From contig CAYMJV010000110.1 in assembly GCA_964390545.1 (NCBI GenBank), forward strand, positions 1 to 6,175: 6,175 nt of DNA. The letters are read 5' to 3'. Source of the stretch: CAYMJV01 sp964390545 (GTDB lineage Bacteria; Desulfobacterota; BSN033; UBA1163). This document shows, one piece after another, positions 1-6,090 of this stretch (positions are counted from its first letter, which is position 1; the number at the start of each line of letters is the position of its first letter). The position numbers were made by a program, and so were the translations under genes. Under the pieces are notes generated by a model. The model did not search any database. It was not told where the DNA came from and saw nothing but the letters and a program-made list of their open reading frames with translations.

Positions 1-3
1 TGC

Positions 4-52
4 CCCCTCACCCCCGCCCTCTCCCCGCTGGGGAGAGGGGAAGGGTGAGGGG
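4..52. repeat. Large GC-rich interrupted palindrome (REP/MITE-like)
   Basis: Two nested perfect stems are visible. The outer arm CCCCTCACCC (4-13) pairs with GGGTGAGGGG (43-52). The inner arm CCCTCTCCCC (17-26) pairs with GGGGAGAGGG (30-39) around a 3-nt GCT loop, and short unpaired stretches (14-16 and 40-42) separate the arms. It begins 36 nt beyond the kinase stop codon. No T-tract follows on the minus strand, so it is not a textbook intrinsic terminator, although such a stem could slow polymerase or protect the 3' end of the mRNA. C/T-rich palindromes of this style are common dispersed intergenic repeats in bacterial genomes. Calling it a repeat rests on that resemblance, because only one copy is in this window. 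Confidence 0.6.
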
Positions 53-88
53 AAATTTCAAATATCTTTGGCTAGATAATCGAAATCT

Positions 89-1732
89 CTAATCCATCAA
101 CACCTGCTCCACCTTCTGATGTATCTTTTTCTGGAAATCGTACATCTGCTTGAAGATCTCGTATTTGGCATCATGAAATGGGGCTGTGGAAGGATTTGGT
201 TCAATCACTTTTGCCGCATGACTCATCGACTTCATTCCCTGGAGAATATCCGAGAATTCCCCACCAGCCACGGCAGCAATGATCGCAGACCCCAGTAAGA
301 CCGCCTCTGGTTCTTTTGGGAGAATAATTTTACAGCCCGTGACGTCAGCATTTTCTTGGATAAAAAGCCTGTTTTTCAGATGGCCTCCTGTAACGTGGAT
401 ATTTTGAATGTCGTATCCCTTCTCATTCATCGCCTCAATGATATGCCTTGTTCCGTAAGCAATGGCCTGTATCGTTGCATAATATAAAAGAGCCACATCG
501 TCTGGAGTCTCGTTAAGCGTGAGGCCGCTGACCATTCCCTTTGCATAGGGATCTGCCCGAGGAGATCGATTCCCATGGTGATAAGGCAATACGTGGAGGT
601 TACGGACCATCATCCATCCATCCTTCTTTTTCATCGCGTCGATCATGCGGTTCAGAATTGTGAAGATATCGGGCCCCTTTGTCTTGGGGGTTTTAACGAA
701 GTCCGGATATGAAGAATTGTTTCTGATCACCAAATCAATCAAGGAACCGGTGGCCGATTGTCCCCCTTCATTAAGCCACATTCCTGGAATCATGGCTCCA
801 TAGTATGGCCCCCAGATCCCTTGAATGAACCTTGGAGTAGGAGATACTCCCATATGACAGGAAGATGTCCCGGCGATTAACGCAATGCTTTTCCTAAAGG
901 GATCTTCTTCCACTGTAGCCTCTTGCAAAACCGGACCAAGCGATCCGATTCCCCCAGCATGAGCATCAATGATACCCACTCCCACCGGTGTTCCATGAAT
1001 CAAGCCGAGATCCTTTGCGGCCTTCTTTGTCAATCCTCCTGCCACGGTGCCCATTGGGTGGGCCGTAGGAGGGACCCGGTCATTGTCAAAAAGGTCGGAG
1101 ATCCCGATCGCTTCAAAAAAACCAGGCCGGTAGGTGCCCGAAGGTCCCTCGTGACCGAGGTATGTCCACTTGCACACTGTGGTGCAGAGACTTCTCATGT
1201 CGTTCCCTGAAGCCCTGTAGACCATATAATCAGCGAGGTCCATGAATTTCCTGGCCCTCTTCCAGGTCTCCCTCAAATGCTCCTTGATCCACAGCAGTTT
1301 AGGGGATTCCATTTCAGGGGATATCCGGCCACCGACATACTTGAGGACCTCATGACCGGTCTGATTGATCCGTTCAGCCTGCTCGATCGCTCGATGATCC
1401 ATCCATACAATGATATTCTGATTCTCTTTCTTTGACGGAGAGACAGTGATTGGCCTAAAGTTCTCGCCCAGTGCCACAAGGGAACAGGTAGCATCAAAAG
1501 AGAGGCCTCCGATTGATTTAGGATTGATCCTTCCCGTACGGAGGCAAGCTCTCATGGCCTTGCATGTAGCCTTCCAGATGTCTTCCGAGGATTGCTCAAC
1601 GAATTCGTGCTTGGGCCTCCAGACCTTAATGGGATGCTCTCCCTTGCCTCTCAAATGCCCTTGCCGGTCAAAGGCACCTACCCGCGCACTGCCCGTTCCC
1701 ACATCGATGCCCAAAAAGATTCTTTCCGTCAT
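89..1732 (-). CDS. FGGY-family carbohydrate kinase, pentulose (D-ribulose-type) kinase-like
   Basis: This 547-residue protein is full length for the FGGY family, which transfers phosphate from ATP to sugars in the cytoplasm. The N-terminal domain opens with the phosphate-binding motif GIDVGTGS (8-15) and carries WMDHRA (110-115) and MDLADYMVYRASG (164-176). The likely catalytic base is Asp256 in GIIDAHAGG. The C-terminal domain has the second phosphate motif AGTSSCHMG (287-295), LPYHHGNRSPRADP (382-395), the nucleotide-binding segment VTGGHLKN (447-454) and LLGSAIIAAVAGG (479-491). The GGHLKN...ENADVTG style and the length resemble the D-ribulokinase/human FGGY branch more than glycerol or xylulose kinases, so D-ribulose or a related pentulose is the favoured substrate. 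Exact specificity cannot be read from the sequence. The ATG at 1732 has a modest AGGGGA 10 nt upstream. The gene lies 42 nt after the aldolase gene on the same strand, so the two are probably cotranscribed. Confidence 0.9.
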   Translation of the reverse strand: MTERIFLGIDVGTGSARVGAFDRQGHLRGKGEHPIKVWRPKHEFVEQSSEDIWKATCKAMRACLRTGRINPKSIGGLSFDATCSLVALGENFRPITVSPSKKENQNIIVWMDHRAIEQAERINQTGHEVLKYVGGRISPEMESPKLLWIKEHLRETWKRARKFMDLADYMVYRASGNDMRSLCTTVCKWTYLGHEGPSGTYRPGFFEAIGISDLFDNDRVPPTAHPMGTVAGGLTKKAAKDLGLIHGTPVGVGIIDAHAGGIGSLGPVLQEATVEEDPFRKSIALIAGTSSCHMGVSPTPRFIQGIWGPYYGAMIPGMWLNEGGQSATGSLIDLVIRNNSSYPDFVKTPKTKGPDIFTILNRMIDAMKKKDGWMMVRNLHVLPYHHGNRSPRADPYAKGMVSGLTLNETPDDVALLYYATIQAIAYGTRHIIEAMNEKGYDIQNIHVTGGHLKNRLFIQENADVTGCKIILPKEPEAVLLGSAIIAAVAGGEFSDILQGMKSMSHAAKVIEPNPSTAPFHDAKYEIFKQMYDFQKKIHQKVEQVLMD

Positions 1733-1774
1733 TTTTGATCAATCCCCTGCTTCTATACCTTCATGGGTTGGTGG

Positions 1775-2692
1775 TTAAGCTGTCTTTAGACCCAGATCCC
1801 TGAGGATTTTCAGCACCCGAGACAGTTCCTCCTCTTCAAGAGGAAGCATCGGAGCCTTCACCCATTTTTCAGACCTTCCAAGAAGAGACACTGCTCCCTT
1901 TACGGCGGGAACCACTCTGTCTCCTACGGTTCGAATGACCTCGTAGAGTTTATTGATCTTGGCTTGAATCTTTCGAACTCTCGGAAAATCGCCTTGTTGT
2001 GCGGCTTGATATATTTCGATATAAGGTTCAATCCAGATATTTCCTAAACCCGTTACGATTCCTGGAGATCCAATCATCAAAGAGTCCGCATTGAGATAGT
2101 CTTCCGCCTGAAGCAAGGCGAAGTTTTTCTTAGTACCGTGAAGCGTCACACGGGAAAAAGTGACAAAATCGCCCGAACTATCTTTCAAACCTGCTACATT
2201 TTCCAGCGAAGCGATCTCAAGCATGGCATCATATTCTATCTTATTGAAAGTGCATTGGGGGATGTTATAGACAATTACTGGAAAAGGCGACCGGCTTGCA
2301 ATCTCCCGATAATGTCGAATGATTTCCTTCTGGGAAACGGTATAGTAATAAGGGGTGGTGGCGACGATGAAATCCGGCTGAAGAGGTTCAAAGGCAGCGA
2401 TCTCATCAGCGACGAGATCTGTAGAAGGCAAGGGGAAGGTCAAGCAGAGAAACTGTTTTCTTCCAGAGACAGACCGAATCACCTCAAAGTTCCTCTTCCT
2501 CTCTTCGCGACTAAGGAAGGCACCTTCTCCAGTGGTCCCGTTTATCAAGAAACCATGAACACCCGCATCGGACAAATAGGCAACCTGTTTTTCGAGCAGT
2601 TTTTCATAAATCTTTCCATCTTTGTGGATGGGCGTGATAACAGCGGGAATTACTCCCAAAAGCAGGGATTTGTCTCTCTTTTTTGAATGCAT
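1775..2692 (-). CDS. DapA/NanA-superfamily class I aldolase (sugar-acid aldolase-like, probably not DHDPS)
   Basis: This 305-residue (beta/alpha)8 aldolase belongs to the dihydrodipicolinate synthase / N-acetylneuraminate lyase superfamily, whose members form a Schiff base with pyruvate. Visible hallmarks are the substrate-carboxylate loop NGTTGEG (51-57), TPYYY (113-117), catalytic Tyr142 in VYNIP and Schiff-base Lys170 in GLKDSSGD. In E. coli DHDPS the fifth residue after the catalytic tyrosine is Arg138, which binds the dicarboxylic substrate; the same place here is Cys147 (YNIPQC), so lysine synthesis is unlikely. Cleavage or formation of a 2-keto-3-deoxy sugar acid is a better guess, but the substrate is unknown. 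The ATG at 2692 is preferred over an in-frame GTG at 2725 because AAAGGAG lies 8 nt before it. The gene is first in a likely operon with the downstream kinase and has a promoter about 90 bp upstream. Confidence 0.88.
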   Translation of the reverse strand: MHSKKRDKSLLLGVIPAVITPIHKDGKIYEKLLEKQVAYLSDAGVHGFLINGTTGEGAFLSREERKRNFEVIRSVSGRKQFLCLTFPLPSTDLVADEIAAFEPLQPDFIVATTPYYYTVSQKEIIRHYREIASRSPFPVIVYNIPQCTFNKIEYDAMLEIASLENVAGLKDSSGDFVTFSRVTLHGTKKNFALLQAEDYLNADSLMIGSPGIVTGLGNIWIEPYIEIYQAAQQGDFPRVRKIQAKINKLYEVIRTVGDRVVPAVKGAVSLLGRSEKWVKAPMLPLEEEELSRVLKILRDLGLKTA

Positions 2693-2700
2693 CACCTGGA

Positions 2701-2707
2701 CTCCTTT
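2701..2707 (-). promoter_or_regulatory. Ribosome binding site fixing the aldolase start
   Basis: On the minus strand this reads AAAGGAG, ending 8 nt before the ATG at 2692. It is a strong Shine-Dalgarno match, and it lies inside the alternative longer reading from GTG 2725, which argues for the shorter 305-residue protein. Confidence 0.75.
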
Positions 2708-2734
2708 GTCATAGATGGATATCACTCACGTCCT

Positions 2735-2759
2735 GATCCATCGAGTGGATCTGCGCAGA
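2735..2759. promoter_or_regulatory. Two adjacent dyads in the aldolase leader (candidate operator)
   Basis: GATCCA (2735-2740) and TGGATC (2746-2751) form a 6-bp inverted repeat with a 5-nt spacer. It overlaps a perfect 10-bp palindrome, TCTGCGCAGA (2750-2759). Both lie between the predicted transcription start near 2774 and the ribosome binding site, where a repressor could block transcription. Dyads this short occur by chance several times in a window of this size, so position rather than strength is the argument. No regulator gene is present to match with it. Confidence 0.3.
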
Positions 2760-2780
2760 ATTCCATCCTTATAAGGTCTC

Positions 2781-2809
2781 ATTATACGCTCTCTCCATTT
2801 CAGTCACAA
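2781..2809 (-). promoter_or_regulatory. Sigma70-type promoter for the aldolase-kinase operon
   Basis: Read on the minus strand, TTGTGA (2809-2804, four of six matches to the -35 consensus) is followed after exactly 17 bp by TATAAT (2786-2781), a perfect -10 box. Transcription would start near 2774, giving a leader of about 80 nt before the aldolase ATG. It is the best promoter match seen in the window and is correctly placed for the two-gene operon. Confidence 0.65.
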
Positions 2810-2940
2810 CTTTTTTCATAGAGTTTGGTCTTTACGTTTTCATTCAATCTTTTCTGGTACTCTGAAAAGCTGGCAAGAAATTTCTTAGATTATAGTGTCA
2901 GGTCTTACAGGGTGATCATTTCAGCAAGGGGGGGCTAATC

Positions 2941-3089
2941 ATGCCTAAGCAGAAAGCAAAAGGATGGCGCGATATCCTGAGCATGCCCTGGGTGTGAATG
3001 TGAAGAAGACACTTAAGAATGTTGGGATGTCGATTAAATTTCCATTCGAGAAGCATCCGGAGGGCATTGAGATGCTTCTCGTCGATTAG
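2941..3089 (+). pseudogene. Possible small plus-strand gene broken by a one-base frameshift
   Basis: An ATG at 2941 sits 6 nt after a very purine-rich AAGGGGGGG (2926-2934), which would be a good ribosome binding site, but its frame stops after 18 codons. A second frame from ATG 2964 runs 41 codons to TAG at 3087-3089 and has a protein-like composition (for example KKTLKNVGMSIKFPFEKH). Adding one A to the run at 2958-2961 would join the two into a 49-residue basic polypeptide beginning MPKQKAKRMARYPEHALG. This could be a decayed or mis-sequenced small gene, two chance frames, or the intact 41-codon frame alone, whose own AAAAGG abuts the ATG too closely. I do not recognise the product. It is the only plus-strand coding candidate here that is not a shadow of a minus-strand gene. 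Confidence 0.3.
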
Positions 3090-3132
3090 TCTGGGTGGCA
3101 TTCTAATCAGATTTTCTGACTACTATTCGACT

Positions 3133-3147
3133 TGACAGGCGCTGTCA
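3133..3147. repeat. Short inverted repeat downstream of the duplicated-domain gene
   Basis: TGACAG (3133-3138) and CTGTCA (3142-3147) are perfect arms around a 3-nt GCG loop. It lies about 150 nt beyond the stop of the duplicated-domain gene. It could be a weak transcript-end structure, but no T-tract follows, so its role is open. Confidence 0.3.
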
Positions 3148-3294
3148 GATAAAGCTCAGGCTAAAGACTCCACCTAGAAAGAGTGAGGATCAGTCTACAT
3201 TTAGGGCTGATGATTTACACTGAAAGTGTGTATAACGCTTCCTTTGCAAAAGAAGCCTGGTGGTTTGAAAAACGGAATGTATCTCTATTTTCGA

Positions 3295-4029
3295 TTACTC
3301 CCAACCCTCTGCTGCCAGAGCCTCGTGCAATTCGTCAGGATGATGGCGGCAGCGATATTCGACGCGGCTAGATTCTGCATGAGCCTTATTATAGGACCAA
3401 CCACTGGCCATTCGATTTCGTTCGTGAAGCTCATGCAGTAATACATAACCCCGTTCTTTCTCTTCAATGGCATCGTCAATCCAGACTTCGTTTTCCGGCA
3501 CAAATTCATAGACATAGTCATGACCGCCTTCTGTAAAGTCGATGTCGAACACGCTGCGTACGAGGCGGCCATTGACGATCCAGACGCTGAGGCCATTCTC
3601 AAGCTTTTTCCACAGCCGTTGGTGCACCTCCTTGCCGTCAGGTAACTGTTTTCCATGGTGGGTTAGGCGGCCTACATCTCCTGCGCGGCGGCGCTCTTTC
3701 CGTTCTACCCTGTCCGCTTCTTCCAGAGCCTTATTATAGGGTACACCCTGTGACATAAGCCGGTGCTCCACTAAAAGATGATCGATGAAAAAGCGCCTCT
3801 CATCTGTTTTGGTTTCCTCTTCAATCCAGAGTTCGTTCTTGGGGATATAAGAGAAGCTATGATGCTGACCGAAATTGGTGAATTCTTCGTCGATATGGCT
3901 CCGAATATAGCTGCCGTCAACAATCCATATCTGAAGATTGCCACGTCCATCGATCTTTTTGATATAAGGTAATCTGCTTTTTGATGACGCAACTCCACTT
4001 TCTTCTTTCTTCTTAATCTTCTTTTTCAT
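3295..4029 (-). CDS. Uncharacterised protein with a tandemly duplicated His/Glu-containing domain
   Basis: I do not recognise a named family for this 244-residue protein. It has a lysine-rich start (MKKKIKKKEESG), no signal peptide or membrane segment, and is hydrophilic and probably cytoplasmic. Residues 32-110 and 147-225 are two copies of one domain. They align without gaps at a constant 115-residue offset with 31 identities in 79 by hand count. Shared landmarks are W-I-V-(D/N)-G, D-x-x-F-T, P-x-N-E-x-W-I, H-x-x-x-E-x-x-x-M and G-x-x-Y-N-K-A, ending in R-V-E. Copy 2 contains HELHE (199-203) and YNKAH (213-217), while copy 1 has HLLVE (84-88) and YNKAL (98-102). The HE-rich helix suggests metal binding, but that is a guess. 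The ATG at 4029, with GGGAG 10 nt upstream, is preferred to a TTG at 4089 inside the AOR gene. It starts 47 nt after the AOR stop, so cotranscription is likely. Confidence 0.8.
   Translation of the reverse strand: MKKKIKKKEESGVASSKSRLPYIKKIDGRGNLQIWIVDGSYIRSHIDEEFTNFGQHHSFSYIPKNELWIEEETKTDERRFFIDHLLVEHRLMSQGVPYNKALEEADRVERKERRRAGDVGRLTHHGKQLPDGKEVHQRLWKKLENGLSVWIVNGRLVRSVFDIDFTEGGHDYVYEFVPENEVWIDDAIEEKERGYVLLHELHERNRMASGWSYNKAHAESSRVEYRCRHHPDELHEALAAEGWE
3355..3936 (-). repeat. Internal domain duplication (two ~237-bp coding copies)
   Basis: Copy 1 is encoded by 3936-3700 and copy 2 by 3591-3355. They are separated by a charged linker (residues 111-146) rich in Arg, Lys and His. Similarity is clear at protein level but not as a near-identical DNA repeat, so the duplication is old rather than a recent slippage or assembly artefact. 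Confidence 0.75.
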
Positions 4030-4076
4030 CCTTAATTTACTCCCAAATCTGTTAGGCAAATCCTGATCTTCAGAAA

Positions 4077-5948
4077 TTAGGTGAGCCAATCAAGATCCAA
4101 CTCTGCCAGTTTCTCTTTCTTCGGAACGCCGGTCTCTGGATCCCAACCCATCATCTGGTAATAAGTTTCGATTGCCTTTGAGAATTGTTCCTTATCAATC
4201 TTCTTTCCCTTCAATGTTCCTCCTTCCATGGGGTTAAAGAGGCGATCGGGAAGAGTGTCGTCCCTAGATGTGAAGCCCTCCCGGAGGTTGAATATTCTTG
4301 CCATATTGATATGTCTTTCTCCCACTTTGAGGAGGTCGAAGAGACTGGTCTGCCAGCCCGTCACCGCTTTCACATAATCGACGATCCCGTTGAAGGTATG
4401 GGGTCCAAAAGGCTTGGTCGTAAACATACAGACGCCTAAGGAGTTGAGAAGGTCCCAATACTGCTGAAGATAGACAAAGAGCCTGACCTTTTTAGACCCT
4501 AAGTCAAGAACATCGACAGGCTCAAGGATTCCGAAAGGCCTGAGAAGGGCAGTCCCTGCTTCCGTAGACCAAAAAGGATCATGGGGAAATTCCATATGGT
4601 CGGGTCCAGTTGGGGATATGGCATAACCAAGGCCTACCCCGGCTTTTCCTCTGGGTTCGTGGAAAGGAAGAGGCATTCCCTTCACATGCATGGCAAAACG
4701 GTCAGCCCCTTTTCCGAACTTTTCTGCTGCTGAAGTGATCCCATCGGCAAGAATATCCCCCAGACCCTCGCGCTTTCCAATCATCTCTACCATTCTGATC
4801 ATGGCCTCTACGTTCCCAAACCGAAGGTCCATCCCCCCTGTATCCCCTTTCTTGAGGATACCATTCTCATAACACTCCATGGCAAAGGAAATGAGGCTTC
4901 CTGTTGAGATCGTATCCAGACCATAGGCATTGCAGAGTTGATTCACATATGAGATCGCTTTCAAATCATCAATGCCACAATTGGAGCCAAAGGCAGCCAC
5001 GGTTTCATACTCCGGCCCTCCATAGATAGGGTCCACGGAGTAAGGTTCCGTCACCTGGACTTCCCGTTTGCATCGGACGAAGCAGCCATAACATGTCCCC
5101 CGGCGGACCAGAATGGTTTTAGACATAGTTTCACCGCTAATAGCCTCGGCTCCCTCAAAAGACCCTTCCCGGAAATTATAGGAGGGCAGGATACCCTGTT
5201 CACTCACCATCACTGTGATGCGCGCTGTCCCCAGATTGCCAAGACTGAAATAAGGTTCTTCGTAGGTATCCTTGAGCCACTTGGTCAGTCTCTTGACAGA
5301 CTCCTCATCAGCCACTTCCATCCTCTTTTTTCCTCTCACGGCAATGGCCTTGAGGTTTTTCGATCCCATCACGGCACCCAATCCGGTTCTTCCGTTGGCG
5401 TGCTTCAGTTCATTCAGAATGCAGGCATACCTCACCAGCTTTTCGCCAGCCGGGCCAATTGAGGCAATTCGAATCCTTTCATCTCCGAGTTCCTTTCGAA
5501 TCTCTTCCTGAGTCTCTTTTGAAAACTTCCCCCAGATGTGGCGGGCATCACGGATCTCAGCCTCACCATCGTGAATCCAGAGATAGACAGGTCTGTTTGC
5601 TTTCCCCTTGATGACGATCGCATCGTATCCAGCAAATTTTAATTCAGGAATCCACCAACCTCCTGCCTCTGCCTCTCCAAAGGTGTTGGTTAACGGGGAT
5701 TTTGCTGCCACAGAGAAACGGCTTAAACCGGTCGCAGGCGTCCCAGAGATGACTGATCCTGCAAAAACCAGGATGTTTTCCGGTCCTAGGGGATCTGACT
5801 TTGGCTTCAGCTCGTTCAGAAGATAATGTAGAGCGAGCGTTCCCCCTCCGATGTAGCGGCAGTACAAAGTTTCATGTGGTTCCTCAACAGTTATGGATTC
5901 CCTGTCCAGATCCACTCTCAATATCTTTCCATTGTATCCGTTCGGCAT
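4077..5948 (-). CDS. aor: Aldehyde:ferredoxin oxidoreductase family protein (tungsten enzyme)
   Basis: Members of this family oxidise aldehydes to carboxylates (RCHO + H2O) and pass electrons to ferredoxin, using a tungsten bis-pterin cofactor and one [4Fe-4S] cluster in the cytoplasm. This 623-residue copy is complete; the Pyrococcus furiosus enzyme is about 605. The N-terminal domain (about 4-208) has the typical GYNGKILRVDL start, GTPATGLSRFSVAAKSPLT and RTGLGAVMGSKNLKA. The cluster ligands are Cys286, Cys289 and Cys293 (CYGCFVRC) plus distal Cys507 (SLGVCMF). Glu313 (GPEYET) and His451 (GPDHMEF) match the residues near tungsten in the Pyrococcus enzyme. The pterin motifs appear as NAYGLD (340-345) and NSLGVC (502-507), with Asn where DxxGL usually begins. 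The substrate cannot be assigned. The ATG at 5948 is supported by GAAAGGA 5 nt upstream. No cofactor-synthesis gene lies alongside within the window. Confidence 0.95.
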   Translation of the reverse strand: MPNGYNGKILRVDLDRESITVEEPHETLYCRYIGGGTLALHYLLNELKPKSDPLGPENILVFAGSVISGTPATGLSRFSVAAKSPLTNTFGEAEAGGWWIPELKFAGYDAIVIKGKANRPVYLWIHDGEAEIRDARHIWGKFSKETQEEIRKELGDERIRIASIGPAGEKLVRYACILNELKHANGRTGLGAVMGSKNLKAIAVRGKKRMEVADEESVKRLTKWLKDTYEEPYFSLGNLGTARITVMVSEQGILPSYNFREGSFEGAEAISGETMSKTILVRRGTCYGCFVRCKREVQVTEPYSVDPIYGGPEYETVAAFGSNCGIDDLKAISYVNQLCNAYGLDTISTGSLISFAMECYENGILKKGDTGGMDLRFGNVEAMIRMVEMIGKREGLGDILADGITSAAEKFGKGADRFAMHVKGMPLPFHEPRGKAGVGLGYAISPTGPDHMEFPHDPFWSTEAGTALLRPFGILEPVDVLDLGSKKVRLFVYLQQYWDLLNSLGVCMFTTKPFGPHTFNGIVDYVKAVTGWQTSLFDLLKVGERHINMARIFNLREGFTSRDDTLPDRLFNPMEGGTLKGKKIDKEQFSKAIETYYQMMGWDPETGVPKKEKLAELDLDWLT

Positions 5949-5953
5949 AAAAT

Positions 5954-5960
5954 TCCTTTC
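5954..5960 (-). promoter_or_regulatory. Ribosome binding site fixing the AOR start
   Basis: On the minus strand it reads GAAAGGA, 5 nt before the ATG at 5948. It excludes upstream in-frame starts (ATG 6011, TTG 6020), which would add residues encoded by the hairpin region and lack such a site. Confidence 0.7.
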
Positions 5961-5982
5961 TTTTCTAAAATGCTGCAGAGTG

Positions 5983-6001
5983 CCCCGCTCTGTGGGCGGG
6001 G
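5983..6001. repeat. Hairpin 1 of the AOR leader cluster
   Basis: CCCCGCTC (5983-5990) and GGGCGGGG (5994-6001) form a stem around a TGT loop, with one T/G position that would be a wobble in plus-strand RNA but an A/C mismatch in minus-strand RNA. The 19-nt core 5982-6000 recurs with one change in hairpin 4 (6095-6113), in the same orientation. Confidence 0.6.
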
Positions 6002-6030
6002 ATGAATGCATCGATTTCAAAACCCGATAG

Positions 6031-6050
6031 GCCGGACATTCTTGTCCGGC
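6031..6050. repeat. Hairpin 2 of the AOR leader cluster
   Basis: GCCGGACA (6031-6038) and TGTCCGGC (6043-6050) form a perfect 8-bp stem with a TTCT loop. No run of T follows on either strand, so it is not a standard terminator. Confidence 0.65.
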
Positions 6051-6062
6051 AACCGCATTTTC

Positions 6063-6084
6063 GCCGAGACTGGAAAGTCTCGGC
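6063..6084. repeat. Hairpin 3 of the AOR leader cluster
   Basis: GCCGAGACT (6063-6071) and AGTCTCGGC (6076-6084) form a perfect 9-bp stem around a GGAA loop (TTCC in minus-strand RNA). It is separated from hairpin 2 by 12 nt. The flanking GATA (6026-6029) and TATC (6085-6088) could pair and enclose hairpins 2 and 3 in a three-way junction. Confidence 0.65.
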
Positions 6085-6090
6085 TATCCG

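Larger units (their letters stand above)
2810..3294. other. Long intergenic region without a clear full-length gene
   Basis: This stretch separates the end of the AOR/duplicated-domain unit from the aldolase operon promoter. It contains a possible decayed small plus-strand gene (annotated separately) and several small inverted repeats: CTTTTC/GAAAAG (2849-2854/2864-2869), the 12-bp palindrome AAGAAATTTCTT (2875-2886), TCAGA/TCTGA near 3107-3119, TGACAG/CTGTCA (3133-3138/3142-3147) and ACACT/AGTGT (3217-3221/3225-3229). None is followed by a T-tract on the minus strand, so I see no convincing intrinsic terminator for the gene ending at 3295. No tRNA, CRISPR or insertion sequence was recognised. 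Confidence 0.5.

Noticed and set aside
2138..2686. 182-codon plus-strand frame opposite the aldolase, and similar frames opposite the kinase and AOR
   Set aside because: They are antisense shadows of genes with clear family motifs, and their compositions are not protein-like.
2693..2725. GTG start at 2725 for the aldolase
   Set aside because: The Shine-Dalgarno sequence before ATG 2692 lies within this extension, and the family fold begins after residue 10 of the shorter form.
2875..2886. Perfect 12-bp palindrome AAGAAATTTCTT as an upstream regulator site
   Set aside because: One or two perfect 12-bp palindromes are expected by chance in a window this long, and it lies about 100 bp upstream of the predicted start with no second copy.
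2916..3101. 61-codon minus-strand open frame in the intergenic region
   Set aside because: It has no recognisable motif and overlaps the better plus-strand candidate in an opposing frame.
4030..4089. Longer version of the duplicated-domain protein starting at TTG 4089
   Set aside because: It would overlap the end of the AOR gene and use a TTG without a good ribosome site. The ATG at 4029 has GGGAG upstream and a natural lysine-rich beginning.
5949..6020. N-terminal extension of the AOR from ATG 6011 or TTG 6020
   Set aside because: The added residues run through a hairpin, have no counterpart in the usual AOR start GYNGKILRVDL, and the ATG at 5948 has a clear ribosome site.
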